Assembly (NCBI GenBank): GCA_026388515.1
Contig: JAPLJO010000126.1
Span: 1-53,563 of the forward strand
Direction of reading: 5' to 3'
Length of the DNA: 53,563 nucleotides
Source: Deltaproteobacteria bacterium
Lineage (GTDB): Bacteria; Desulfobacterota; Syntrophia; Syntrophales; UBA2210
Shown here in pieces: positions 9,105 through 18,546 of this stretch (within the stretch, counting starts at the first letter, position 1; each line of letters starts with the position of its first letter). The position numbers and the translations under genes are program-made. The notes beneath the pieces were generated by a model. It searched no databases and was not told the DNA's origin. It was given only the letters and a program-made list of their open reading frames with translations.

Positions 9105-9569
9105 ATGAAACTGACGACGAGATCGCGGTATGGGGTTAGAATTATGGTGGCACTTGCTGATTCCAACGGCATGGGGCCGGTTTTCCTGAAGGACATCGCA
9201 AAACAAGAAGATCTCTCGGAAAAATATTTAAGCCTCATTGTTATTCCTCTGCGTCGTGCCGGCCTTATCCAGTCGACACGGGGGGCATACGGTGGCTATA
9301 TCCTGGCGAGGGATGCTAAAGATATTACAGTGGGAGAAATTGTTGATGTCCTTGAAGGCGGAACATGCGTTTCTGATTGTGTTGAAAACCCATCAAAATG
9401 TTCAAGAGCCTCTACCTGTGCAGTGAGAGATATATGGTCTGACCTGGGAGATTCAATTAAATCGACTTTAGACAGGATTACGCTTGCTTCTCTCGTTAAA
9501 AAAGCCCGGGCAAAAAAGAGTAATAACACCCCCAAGCGAGCTGGCAAATCTAAATCGCAGGGCGATTAA
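9105..9569 (+). CDS. Rrf2 family transcriptional regulator
   Basis: MKLTTRSRYGVRIMVALADSNGMGPVFLKDIAKQEDLSEKYLSLIVIPLRRAGLIQSTRGAYGGYILARDAKDITVGEIVDVLEG with three following Cys (C-x3-C-x6-C, C). Confidence 0.9.
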   Translation: MKLTTRSRYGVRIMVALADSNGMGPVFLKDIAKQEDLSEKYLSLIVIPLRRAGLIQSTRGAYGGYILARDAKDITVGEIVDVLEGGTCVSDCVENPSKCSRASTCAVRDIWSDLGDSIKSTLDRITLASLVKKARAKKSNNTPKRAGKSKSQGD

Positions 9570-9621
9570 ATGGTTTTGGAGGACGCGTATTATGCAGCGA
9601 AATTTATCAAAAATACCGTTA

Positions 9622-9658
9622 TAAGGTCTCCAATGTTCACTCATGATTGGAGACCTTA
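9622..9658 (+). terminator. Terminator-like hairpin after rrf2
   Basis: TAAGGTCTCCAAT / ATTGGAGACCTTA perfect 13-bp inverted repeat with 11-nt loop, followed by ATTTTA. Confidence 0.7.
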
Positions 9659-9757
9659 ATTTTACTGAGAGCGTTTGTAACAATTGTGGTGAGTTATTTA
9701 ATCGTGTGATTACAGCAGATCATTGTGTAGTTTCTTTGTTCGATAAGGAGAAGTAAA

Positions 9758-12700
9758 ATGAAAAGGCTCAAATTCTTAACTTATAGTATTGTGGTGCTGT
9801 TATCGGTTGCGCTTGTATTGAGTTACGACCTTACACAGGCGCAGCCCATGCCTAACAGTCGTGGTTCCATGATAAACCCTATTGAGATGATGAAGAAGAT
9901 GACGACACCTGCCCAGAGGAAGGCTGCGGCGAAGCGTTTCGCGGCAGCTCGCAAGGCAGCGGGAGCAAAGACAACTACAGCACCCACGTCAGGCATGACG
10001 ACACGTGGCGCGTTGGTGAGCGCGCCTGCTGTTCCCACTCCCGGCGGGACGCCTGATTATTTCGGTATTTACCCGAATTACGCCAACAGCCCCCTTCCTC
10101 AACTTGATGGGACCGGCAACGTAATTCCCGGCACCGGCATCAAAAAATTTGTCGATTCGCTGCCGGGGTTAGGGCCGAATAACGCAAACAACCTCGGACA
10201 GTACATTCCTGTGGCCAATCCTGATACCCTGGCATATCCGGGGTCTGATTATTACGAGATTGCCGTACAGGAATATTCCGAGCAGATGCATACAGACCTC
10301 ACTCCAACCAGACTCCGTGGTTATGTACAGCTTAATAATGGCACGGATACATCGGGTGCTAATACGCTGGCTCCCGCTCCAATTCATTATCTCGGACCAA
10401 TGATTATAGCTCAGAAGGACAGGCCGGTTCGTATTAAGCTTGTCAACCAGCTTCCTCTTACGGCTAACGGCGGCGATCTCTTCCTCCCGGTCGATACCAC
10501 TGTCATGGGTGCGGGAACCGGTCCCAATGGAGGCACTGAAACGTACACACAGAACCGCGCTGCAATCCATCTCCATGGCGGCTTCACACCGTGGATAAGT
10601 GATGGAACACCCCACCAGTGGATTACACCGGACGGCGAAAATACGAGTTATCCCGTAGGTCTGAGCCTGCAGGATGTTCCCGATATGCCGATTCCTCCCA
10701 ATGGGTCGGCAACTTTGTATTATCCTAACCAGCAGAGCGCCAGGCTTATGTTTTATCACGACCATGCCTACGGTATCACCCGGCTCAATGTGTATGCGGG
10801 CGAGGCGGCGGGGTATCTTTTGACGGACCCCGTTGAACAGGGTCTGATCAATTCCGGCATTATTCCCGCTGACCAGATTCCCCTGATAATCCAGGACAAG
10901 ACCTTCGTACCTGATACCGCGCAGCTGGCGGCCGAGGATCCTACGTGGGATACGGTCAACTGGGGTGCGCCCGGCGATCTGTGGCTTCCCCATGTGTACA
11001 TGCCGAACCAGAACATTTATGATCTCACTGGCACAAACGCGATGGGCAGGTGGGACTATGGCCCCTGGTTCTGGCCTCCTTATACCGGCTTGACAAACGG
11101 ACCCATTCCGAACCCCTATTACGATCCCACAAATGCACCCTGGGAGCCTCCGGATATTCCCGGCACGCCCAATCCGTCGATAGTCCCTGAAGCCTTCATG
11201 GATACCCCCGTCGTCAACGGCACGGCATACCCCGTACTGACGGTAGCGCCGAAGCCGTACCGGCTCCGTGTGCTCAATGCATGTAACGACCGGTTTCTCA
11301 ACCTGCAGCTCTATTATGTGGACCCGCTTCACCCTACGGAAGTTAAAATGGTTCCTGCATTCCCCAATAGCGGCTTGCCGCCGACCTGGCCGACGGATGC
11401 GAGGGACGGCGGTGTGCCGGATCCGACCACCGCAGGCCCCGACATGATTCAGATCGGCACGGAAGGAGGGTTTCTGCCCGCGCCGGCAGTGATCCCTGCT
11501 ACACCTGTTGGGTATAATTACAATCGCAGAGACATAGTAGTTCTTAATGTTTTAAACCATGCGCTCTTTCTGGGCCCCGCAGAGCGGGCGGACATCATTG
11601 TTGATTTTTCCGGTGTTCCTGACGGCTCCACACTCATTCTTTATAATGATGCACCGGCACCAGTCCCCGCATTCGACCCGCGCAACGATTACTATACGGG
11701 CAATCCTGATCAGACCGATATGGGCGGTGCGCCGTCAACGCTGGAGGGCTACGGTCCAAACACCCGGACCATCATGCAGATACAGGTGGCAGGAACTGCA
11801 TCAACTCCCTTCAACCTTACCGCATTAAGGACAGCTTTTGCCTCGAGCGTAGATACGTTAGGCAATCCCGTGCCGGGCGCCTTTGCCGCGTCTCAGGACC
11901 CGATCATCGTGCCGCAGGCCAGATATAATTCAGCGTACAACAAGGTATTCCCGAACGATGCCTTTGCAAGAATTCAGAGCACGTCCCTGAACTTTACTAC
12001 ACTCGACGGCACGCTGATGTCACTCTCCATGAAGCCGAAGGCTATTCAGGAACTCTTCGAACCTAATTATGGACGCATGAATGCCATACTGGGAGTCGAG
12101 CTGCCGAACACCAGCGCCACGATTCAGACAACCATTCCCTACTTCTATATCGATCCCCCTACCGAAACCATCGATGATTCCCTGTATATCGGCGCGCCGG
12201 TGGCGGGCGATGGCACACAGATCTGGAAAATAACGCATAATGGCGTGGACACTCACGCGATTCACTTCCACCTTTTCAATGTGCAGCTGATCAACCGGGT
12301 AGGCTGGGACGGTGCGGTCAGACCGCCCGATGCCAATGAGCTGGGATGGAAAGAAACCATCCGGATGAACCCGCTGGAGGATGCGATTGTGGCGATGAGG
12401 GCAACTGACCCACTGCTTCCCTTCGGTATTCCCGACAGCGTTCGCCCGCTCAACGTCACGGCGCCGATTGGCTCCACCATGGGCTTTACCAACATCGATC
12501 CAAATGGAAATCCGATTACTGTCACCAATGAATTGACCAACTTCGGCTGGGAGTATGTGTGGCACTGCCATCTTCTGGGCCATGAAGAAAACGACATGAT
12601 GCGCCCAATGGTGTTCCATGTTCCGAGTGTGGCGCCGGCTGCCCCATTCCTATCCGGTGCAATAGTTGGAAGCCAGGCGAACCTTACCTGGTCGGATGCG

Positions 12701-14092
12701 ACGCCTGCGGGCGGTCTCTTAGGCAGCTCTGCCAATGAAATTGGTTTCCGGGTGCAGAGGGCTACAGTGAATACTAACGGCATTCCCGGTACGTATTCGT
12801 TAATAGGGTCGGCTCTTGCAAACGCCACCAGCTATATAGATACTACAATCACACTTGGTGTGGTGTACAGTTATCGGGTTGTCGCGTATAACGCTGCCGG
12901 CAGTACAAATTCCAATGCGGTAACAGTCGGGGGTCCTCCGCCCGCGGCTCCGACAGGACTGACGGCGACACTGCAGACCGGGCTGCGGGTTCTTTTGTCC
13001 TGGACTGATAACGCTACAAATGAGACCGGCTTTGTAGTGGAACGCGCCGTGAACACCGGAGCCTTCGTTCAGATTGCTGCTCCTGGACCGAGAACCGGTA
13101 CGGGTACGGTGAACTACACCGACACGACGGTGACTCCGGGCAACACGTACGATTACCGCGTCAAGGCCGTGAATATCGCGGGATCATCGGCGTACTCAAA
13201 TACAGCCTTAGCAATCGTGCCCAGCCTGCCCGCGGCTCCGACCGGACTGACGGCGACACTGCAGACCGGGCTGCGGGTTCTTCTGGCCTGGACTGATAAC
13301 GCCACCAATGAGACCGGCTTTGTAGTGGAACGCGCTCTGAATGGCGGGGCCTTCGCTCAGATTGCCTTACCGGGAGCGGGTGCCGGGACAGGTGCACTTA
13401 ACTATACCGACACGACGGTGACTCCGGGCAACACATACGATTACCGCGTCAAGGCCGTGAATATCGCGGGATCATCGGCGTACTCAAATACAGCAAGTGC
13501 AATCGTGCCCAGCCTGCCCGCGGCTCCGACCGGACTGACGGCGACACTGCAGACGGGACCACAGGTTCTTTTGTCCTGGACTGATAACGCTACAAATGAG
13601 ACCGGCTTTGTAGTGGAACGCGCCGTGAACACCGGAGCCTTCGTTCAGATTGCTGCTCCTGGACCGAGAACCGGTACGGGTACGGTAAACTACACCGACA
13701 CGACGGTGACAGCAACCAATACCTACAGTTACCGCGTCAAGGCGGTGAATATCGCGGGATCATCGGCGTACTCGAATACAGCCAGCACTGCTGCCCCCAC
13801 CAGACCAGCAGCTCCTTCCCGTCTGACTGCAACGGTGAGTATTATCAACGCATCGAATGACCAGGTTGTGTTGAGATGGTCCGATAATTCCAATAACGAA
13901 ACCGGATTCACAATACAGCGGAGCACCAACTCGTTATTTACAGCTAACGTGAATAACAGTACGGTTGCGGCTAATACCACCACAACCAGTCAAACGGTGG
14001 CGCGTCGACTGACCCTCTATTACCGGGTCCAGTCGTTCAATGCCGCAGGCACATCGGCGTGGTCGAATATCGTCCGCGTCATTACACCGTAA
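9758..14092 (+). CDS. Large multicopper oxidase with C-terminal fibronectin type III-like repeats
   Basis: 1444 aa; copper motifs HLHGGFTPWISDGTPHQW, YHDHAYGITR, HAIHFHLFNVQ, WHCHLLGHEENDMMRPM; then repeated PAAPTGLTATLQTG...LSWTDNATNETGFVVERA... modules. Confidence 0.9.
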   Translation: MKRLKFLTYSIVVLLSVALVLSYDLTQAQPMPNSRGSMINPIEMMKKMTTPAQRKAAAKRFAAARKAAGAKTTTAPTSGMTTRGALVSAPAVPTPGGTPDYFGIYPNYANSPLPQLDGTGNVIPGTGIKKFVDSLPGLGPNNANNLGQYIPVANPDTLAYPGSDYYEIAVQEYSEQMHTDLTPTRLRGYVQLNNGTDTSGANTLAPAPIHYLGPMIIAQKDRPVRIKLVNQLPLTANGGDLFLPVDTTVMGAGTGPNGGTETYTQNRAAIHLHGGFTPWISDGTPHQWITPDGENTSYPVGLSLQDVPDMPIPPNGSATLYYPNQQSARLMFYHDHAYGITRLNVYAGEAAGYLLTDPVEQGLINSGIIPADQIPLIIQDKTFVPDTAQLAAEDPTWDTVNWGAPGDLWLPHVYMPNQNIYDLTGTNAMGRWDYGPWFWPPYTGLTNGPIPNPYYDPTNAPWEPPDIPGTPNPSIVPEAFMDTPVVNGTAYPVLTVAPKPYRLRVLNACNDRFLNLQLYYVDPLHPTEVKMVPAFPNSGLPPTWPTDARDGGVPDPTTAGPDMIQIGTEGGFLPAPAVIPATPVGYNYNRRDIVVLNVLNHALFLGPAERADIIVDFSGVPDGSTLILYNDAPAPVPAFDPRNDYYTGNPDQTDMGGAPSTLEGYGPNTRTIMQIQVAGTASTPFNLTALRTAFASSVDTLGNPVPGAFAASQDPIIVPQARYNSAYNKVFPNDAFARIQSTSLNFTTLDGTLMSLSMKPKAIQELFEPNYGRMNAILGVELPNTSATIQTTIPYFYIDPPTETIDDSLYIGAPVAGDGTQIWKITHNGVDTHAIHFHLFNVQLINRVGWDGAVRPPDANELGWKETIRMNPLEDAIVAMRATDPLLPFGIPDSVRPLNVTAPIGSTMGFTNIDPNGNPITVTNELTNFGWEYVWHCHLLGHEENDMMRPMVFHVPSVAPAAPFLSGAIVGSQANLTWSDATPAGGLLGSSANEIGFRVQRATVNTNGIPGTYSLIGSALANATSYIDTTITLGVVYSYRVVAYNAAGSTNSNAVTVGGPPPAAPTGLTATLQTGLRVLLSWTDNATNETGFVVERAVNTGAFVQIAAPGPRTGTGTVNYTDTTVTPGNTYDYRVKAVNIAGSSAYSNTALAIVPSLPAAPTGLTATLQTGLRVLLAWTDNATNETGFVVERALNGGAFAQIALPGAGAGTGALNYTDTTVTPGNTYDYRVKAVNIAGSSAYSNTASAIVPSLPAAPTGLTATLQTGPQVLLSWTDNATNETGFVVERAVNTGAFVQIAAPGPRTGTGTVNYTDTTVTATNTYSYRVKAVNIAGSSAYSNTASTAAPTRPAAPSRLTATVSIINASNDQVVLRWSDNSNNETGFTIQRSTNSLFTANVNNSTVAANTTTTSQTVARRLTLYYRVQSFNAAGTSAWSNIVRVITP
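12941..13804 (+). repeat. Three tandem 288-bp repeats encoding FN3-like domains
   Basis: Unit starts cccgcggctccgac[a/c]ggactgacggcgacactgcag at 12941, 13229, 13517; the next, diverged unit starts at 13805. Exact 288-bp period. Confidence 0.93.
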
Positions 14093-14099
14093 GCAGCAA

Positions 14100-14130
14100 C
14101 TCCGGTGTCAGCGTCGAGCTGACACCGGAG
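14100..14130 (+). terminator. Hairpin after the multicopper oxidase gene
   Basis: CTCCGGTGTCAGC-gtcga-GCTGACACCGGAG perfect 13-bp stem, 8 nt after the stop codon; no clear U-tract. Confidence 0.6.
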
Positions 14131-14157
14131 GATATCATATGGATATAATAATTAACC

Positions 14158-14199
14158 GTGTCGCCGTTTTTCACCCTCCATGGGCAGAAACGGCGACAC
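14158..14199 (+). other. Second hairpin, upstream of the FKBP gene
   Basis: GTGTCGCCGTTT / AAACGGCGACAC perfect 12-bp inverted repeat with 18-nt loop, ending 23 nt before the FKBP ATG. Confidence 0.55.
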
Positions 14200-14222
14200 A
14201 CTTATAATAAAATGGTGAAACC

Positions 14223-14912
14223 ATGAAATTCAAAATCATCCCGATTGTAATGCTTGCGCTGTTTGCCGTTCAGGCGGGCGCACAGGAGCCAACGGATCTC
14301 ACAACGCAGAAGGATAAGGTAAGCTACAGTATCGGTGTCGACGTGGCGAGAAACTTCAAGCGCCTGGGAATTGATCTCAATACGGACATCCTTGTGAATG
14401 GACTGAGAGACGAGATGAAGGGCAACAAACTTCTCATGACGGAGGCTGATCTCCGTGAAACCATGAATGCCTTTGAAACTGAACTGAGACAGAAGCAGAT
14501 AGACGCGACGAAAGTCGCAAGAGAAAAAAATAAGATAGAGGGCGATGCATTTCTGGCGGCAAACAAGACAAAAGAAGGCGTCATAAGCCTGCCAAGCGGA
14601 GTGCAATACAAGATTATCAAAAAGGGAGATGGCAAGCTGCCGACGGATGCCGACACGGTGGAATATCATTACCGGGGTGTTTTGATTGACGGGACGGAAT
14701 TCGACAGCTCCTATACAAGAGTACAACCCTCGATCTTCAAGCTCTCAGGGATCATACCGGGCTTAAGGGAAACCCTGAAGCTTATGCCGGTAGGCTCCAT
14801 GTGGCAGATATTCATTCCCCCACAGCTTGCATACGGAGAGCGGGGAGCGGGACGCGACATCGGGCCGAATGCCACACTCATCTTTGAAATAGAACTTCTC
14901 GCTATTAAGTAA
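14223..14912 (+). CDS. FKBP-type peptidyl-prolyl cis-trans isomerase
   Basis: MKFKIIPIVMLALFAVQAGAQEPTDLTTQKDKVSYSIGVDVARNFKRLG...GDGKLPTDADTVEYHYRGVLIDGTEFDSSY...LMPVGSMWQIFIPPQLAYGERGAGRDIGPNATLIFEIELL. Confidence 0.92.
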   Translation: MKFKIIPIVMLALFAVQAGAQEPTDLTTQKDKVSYSIGVDVARNFKRLGIDLNTDILVNGLRDEMKGNKLLMTEADLRETMNAFETELRQKQIDATKVAREKNKIEGDAFLAANKTKEGVISLPSGVQYKIIKKGDGKLPTDADTVEYHYRGVLIDGTEFDSSYTRVQPSIFKLSGIIPGLRETLKLMPVGSMWQIFIPPQLAYGERGAGRDIGPNATLIFEIELLAIK

Positions 14913-15930
14913 AGACCGCCTGGAACACTTCATCCACGGTAATTTCACGCATGCATTTCATGGTGTCGCATTCCTTGCGGAAGCAGGGGCTGCAGGGCAG
15001 GTCCTTCCGGATGACGGTGTGGCCAGCGCCGTAAGGGCCGGTCCTTTTGGGGTCCGTGGGGCCGAAGAGGGCGACCGTGGGCGTCGTCCCGACGGCGGCC
15101 GCGATGTGCATGGGGCCGGAGTCCGTCGTGATGACGAGACGTGATATCCGGTAGAGGTATGCAAGATCTCTCAGTGACGTTTCCCCTTCGAGGCTGACCG
15201 AAGGTGTGGTCATCATGGCCCGTATCCGCGCGATGGTGTCATCGCCTCCGCTCCCCGTGAATATGAGTTTCATACCCATTTCACTCGCGATTCTGTCGCA
15301 GAGGCAGGCGAACTTTTCGTTTTCCCAGAGCTTAGTGTCCCAGTAAGCAACGGGGTTTATCGCCACGAATGCTTCCGCGGGGTCGATGCCCTTCGAGGAG
15401 AGAAGGGTGTGGACCCTTTTTCTGTTTTCGTCATCGATGGGGATTATGAATTCCGCCTCTGCCGACGGTGCGCCGAGATGCCGGACGAAGTCGAGGTAGC
15501 GGTCCACGGCATGCTTTGCCATGTCTTCGGGAATTTTTTCGCTGTAGAAGAGCCCGGAGAGTTCCTGCATGCTCTTGTACCCTAACTTCCGCCTGCCCCT
15601 GCTCACGAGCACAATCACTGCGCTTTTGAAGAGACCGTGAAAATCTATGACGAGATCGTAGCGCCGGTCGCGCAGCGTCTTCAGGAAGGATGAAATTTCA
15701 CTCATCGTTCTTCCTGGTGTGCGCAGATGCACGAGCGAATCCACCCAGCGCTTCCGGGATGAGACAATGACGCGGTTGAGATCAGGGTGGCCCGCGAGAA
15801 GGTCCGCCGCCGCCTCTTCGATGACCCATGAGATATGGGCGTCGGGGTAGAGTTTTCGGAGCGCCCGGAGCGACGGAAGCGTGTGCACCACGTCGCCGAT
15901 GGCGCTCAGCTTGACGATGAGGATATTCAT
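14905..15930 (-). CDS. waaC: Lipopolysaccharide heptosyltransferase I-like (GT9)
   Basis: MNILIVKLSAIGDVVHTLPSLRALRKLYPDAHISWVIEEAAADLL...TTDSGPMHIAAAVGTTPTVALFGPTDPKRTGPYG. The ORF track extends too far upstream; ATG at 15930. Confidence 0.88.
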   Translation of the reverse strand: MNILIVKLSAIGDVVHTLPSLRALRKLYPDAHISWVIEEAAADLLAGHPDLNRVIVSSRKRWVDSLVHLRTPGRTMSEISSFLKTLRDRRYDLVIDFHGLFKSAVIVLVSRGRRKLGYKSMQELSGLFYSEKIPEDMAKHAVDRYLDFVRHLGAPSAEAEFIIPIDDENRKRVHTLLSSKGIDPAEAFVAINPVAYWDTKLWENEKFACLCDRIASEMGMKLIFTGSGGDDTIARIRAMMTTPSVSLEGETSLRDLAYLYRISRLVITTDSGPMHIAAAVGTTPTVALFGPTDPKRTGPYGAGHTVIRKDLPCSPCFRKECDTMKCMREITVDEVFQAVFT

Positions 15931-16499
15931 CTTTTCCGTTCCCCTGTAATCCAGCGGACCGCGTCGAGCACGTGATGGGCGTGATACGCGGCGGATTCGG
16001 GAAGCGTGAGGTTTTTGCCATGCCCCGTTTTCACCAGTACGCCGGTGACGCCGGCGTGTGCCGCCGTTTCCATGTCTTCGAGGGTGTCGCCGATAAGGTA
16101 CGATCCGGCAAGGTCGATCGCCAGTTCGTCGGCGGCCTGGAAGAGCATTCCCGTTTTCGGTTTCCTGCACTCACAGGAGGTGAGGTAATCCCCCCGTCCC
16201 TCCTTAGGGTGGTGCGGGCAGTAGTAGAAGCGGTCGATGCGCGCTCCCCCGGCCGCGAGAAGCTCATTGATGCGGTCGTGAACGGTGCCGACAAACTCCT
16301 CGTCAAAGAACCCCCGGGCAATGCCGGACTGGTTGGTGACCACCACGGCCCAGAGGTCGTGCTCGTTGATGAGCCGTATCGCATCGCCGGTGAAGGGGAA
16401 GAGCCGCAGCTCTTCGAGGCGGCGCAGGTACCCGACTTCCTCGTTTATCGTGCCGTCCCTGTCCAGAAATATGGCGCCGCGTTTCGTTTTCTTTCCCAT
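15927..16499 (-). CDS. gmhB: D-glycero-beta-D-manno-heptose 1,7-bisphosphate 7-phosphatase (HAD-IIIA)
   Basis: MGKKTKRGAIFLDRDGTINEEVGYLRRLEELRLFPFTGDAIRLIN...VVTNQSGIARGFF...CPHHPKEG...CECRKPKTGM. Confidence 0.9.
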   Translation of the reverse strand: MGKKTKRGAIFLDRDGTINEEVGYLRRLEELRLFPFTGDAIRLINEHDLWAVVVTNQSGIARGFFDEEFVGTVHDRINELLAAGGARIDRFYYCPHHPKEGRGDYLTSCECRKPKTGMLFQAADELAIDLAGSYLIGDTLEDMETAAHAGVTGVLVKTGHGKNLTLPESAAYHAHHVLDAVRWITGERKR

Positions 16500-16507
16500 G
16501 TGCCTGT

Positions 16508-17143
16508 CTATGACCGGACGATGGTGAGCATGAACTGCATCACCATGTCGCCGATGGAAGAGTCCGGATGAAGCACCGAGACCATCTCCCGGATCTCGAT
16601 GAGTACGATGAGCCACAGGAATACACCGGCATCGGACACAGCCCTTGCCATTGCCGCCGGTCTGATTTCGATAATCGTCCGTGACCGGTAGTTTCCGAAG
16701 CGCGGGAGTAGCCGCCCCGTTTTGTCAGAGTACGCCCGGAACCTGTCCCCGAAGAGGTCGCGAAGGCGCTCCTCCTCCGACGTAATGACAAAGTAATAAT
16801 ACACCCAGAAGAGCGGGATTGACGCGAGAAGGAGGGGTATATTCTGAATGGCACACATGACTCCCGTGATACCCATGAAGGAAAAGAGATAGAGCGGATT
16901 CCGGCAGAGCGAGTATGGCCCGTCCGTGCAGAGTTCCTTATCCTTCCTGCCGGTGATATAGATGTTGCACCAGATTCTCCCCAGTGCGGCCCCGATGATG
17001 AGGGCGTATCCCAGTATCTTGAGTGATTTGTAGAGCGCCGCCGATGGCGGGGGGACTTCGCTGAATGCCACGATGGTAAGAAAGACCAGCGCCGCAATCC
17101 AGCTCATGGACCGCCGCAGGCGTTCAACGGAACTGTGCCGCAT
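16508..17143 (-). CDS. Isoprenylcysteine-carboxyl/phospholipid methyltransferase-like membrane protein
   Basis: Multiple hydrophobic segments; DGPYSLCRNPLYLFSFMGITGV...EEERLRDLFGDRFRAYSDKTGRLLPRF, typical of the ICMT/PEMT-like family. Confidence 0.75.
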   Translation of the reverse strand: MRHSSVERLRRSMSWIAALVFLTIVAFSEVPPPSAALYKSLKILGYALIIGAALGRIWCNIYITGRKDKELCTDGPYSLCRNPLYLFSFMGITGVMCAIQNIPLLLASIPLFWVYYYFVITSEEERLRDLFGDRFRAYSDKTGRLLPRFGNYRSRTIIEIRPAAMARAVSDAGVFLWLIVLIEIREMVSVLHPDSSIGDMVMQFMLTIVRS

Positions 17144-17392
17144 ATCTCACTTCCTTTGAGAGGTCGCCACTCCCTCTGGACCCCCGCTTTCGAGACTGTG
17201 TCGCAATAGGAGAAAGCAGCTTCAAAACCGTCAATCTCCCTGTAGCGGAGAAGGTCGCGCTCTTTTAAAACGGATTTTTTATACCACAAACAGGCAGGCG
17301 CGCATACTCTCAATCTTTGCGGGGGACCGGCGGACTCTGATTGCCGCAGGGTTTCTGTGAAAGCCCTTTTCAAAGATGAGCGCATCTGTCTT

Positions 17393-18475
17393 TCATGCGG
17401 GACGGATGATCCCGGGTTCACCGGAAAGCAGTCTCTCCGCCGCCTCAATGACGTCATCCGCACCGATGAGGTCCATACAGGCAAAATCGGTGGGGCATTT
17501 CTTTTTAAGGCAGGGACTGCAATCGACGGGCTTACGAACGATGACGCTTTTCATCCCCGGGGGTGAGGTGGTGGCTGGATTGGTGGAGCCGAATACGGCG
17601 ACGAGCGGCACACCGAGGGCGCCAGCGACATGCATCAGTCCCGAGTCGTTGGAGATGAAGATGCGGCATTTCGCTATCATTGAAACGGCCTCCGTGAGAT
17701 TTGTCTTTCCCGTGAGGTCGATAAGGGGATGGCGGGCGTGATTCCTCACGCGCTCGGCCTGCGGGAGGTCGCCCGCGCTTCCGAAGAGAAGCACCTCAGC
17801 GCCGTACCGCTCGATAAGGCGGTCCGCCACGGCGGCGAACCTTTCCGCAAACCACATCTTTGCCGGTCCGTAGGCGGCGCCGGGCGCCATGCCGATAAGC
17901 ATGGAATCAGCGGGAATGGAAAATGCCGCCATGACGCCTGCCGCCTTTTCTTTATACGAATCGTCGAGGGAAAGCACGGCGTCCCTTGATGCCGCCCCGA
18001 ATCCCAGTGCGGTGAGCATCTCTATGTAGTAGTCGATCTGATGGACCAGCCTGATTTCCTTCGTGCGCGCCACCGAGTGGGTGAGGAGAAATCCCCTCCC
18101 GTCGGAGTTATATCCCGCGCGGACGGGTATTCCCGCGAGCACGGTGATGATGGCAGCCTCGATGGCGTTCTGGAGGAGAATGGCGGCGTCGAAGCGCCTT
18201 TGCCGGAGCTCCCCGGCGAGCTTTACCAGTCCCGCGATGCCCTCGTGCCGCCCCGGTTTCTCATAGACAAGGACCGAATCAACGGCGGGAGAGAGGCGGT
18301 AGAGGTCGGCCACCCAGGGCCGGGCAAGTACTGTGATGCGGGCCGCGGGAAGCGTTTTCTTCACCGATGCGACGGCGGGAAGCGTCATCACGACATCGCC
18401 GAGCCAGTTGGTGCCCCGGATGAGGATATTCCGGGCACTCTGTATGGGAAATGTTTTTCTTCCGCGTACGTGCAT
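17393..18475 (-). CDS. waaF: Lipopolysaccharide heptosyltransferase II-like (GT9)
   Basis: ILIRGTNWLGDVVMTLPAVASVKKTLPAARITVLARPWVADLY...MAPGAAYGPAKMW...SNDSGLMHVAGALGVPLVAVFGSTNPATTSPPG. Confidence 0.9.
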   Translation of the reverse strand: MHVRGRKTFPIQSARNILIRGTNWLGDVVMTLPAVASVKKTLPAARITVLARPWVADLYRLSPAVDSVLVYEKPGRHEGIAGLVKLAGELRQRRFDAAILLQNAIEAAIITVLAGIPVRAGYNSDGRGFLLTHSVARTKEIRLVHQIDYYIEMLTALGFGAASRDAVLSLDDSYKEKAAGVMAAFSIPADSMLIGMAPGAAYGPAKMWFAERFAAVADRLIERYGAEVLLFGSAGDLPQAERVRNHARHPLIDLTGKTNLTEAVSMIAKCRIFISNDSGLMHVAGALGVPLVAVFGSTNPATTSPPGMKSVIVRKPVDCSPCLKKKCPTDFACMDLIGADDVIEAAERLLSGEPGIIRPA

Positions 18476-18546
18476 GATCGTCTCGTGATTCTGACTCTTC
18501 CCCCATCAAGGGGGAGATGATTCTGCGGGCGCGGCATGTGGTGCCC

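Noticed and set aside
10169-11332. 387-aa minus-strand ORF
   Set aside because: Antisense to the multicopper oxidase, which has clear copper motifs on the plus strand.
12941-13804. Tandem repeats as a CRISPR array
   Set aside because: Units are 288 bp, in frame, and encode FN3-like domains; no short repeat-spacer structure anywhere in the window.
17144-17392. Possible small gene or RNA between waaF and the ICMT-like gene
   Set aside because: No convincing ORF family match, start site or conserved RNA structure could be recognised.
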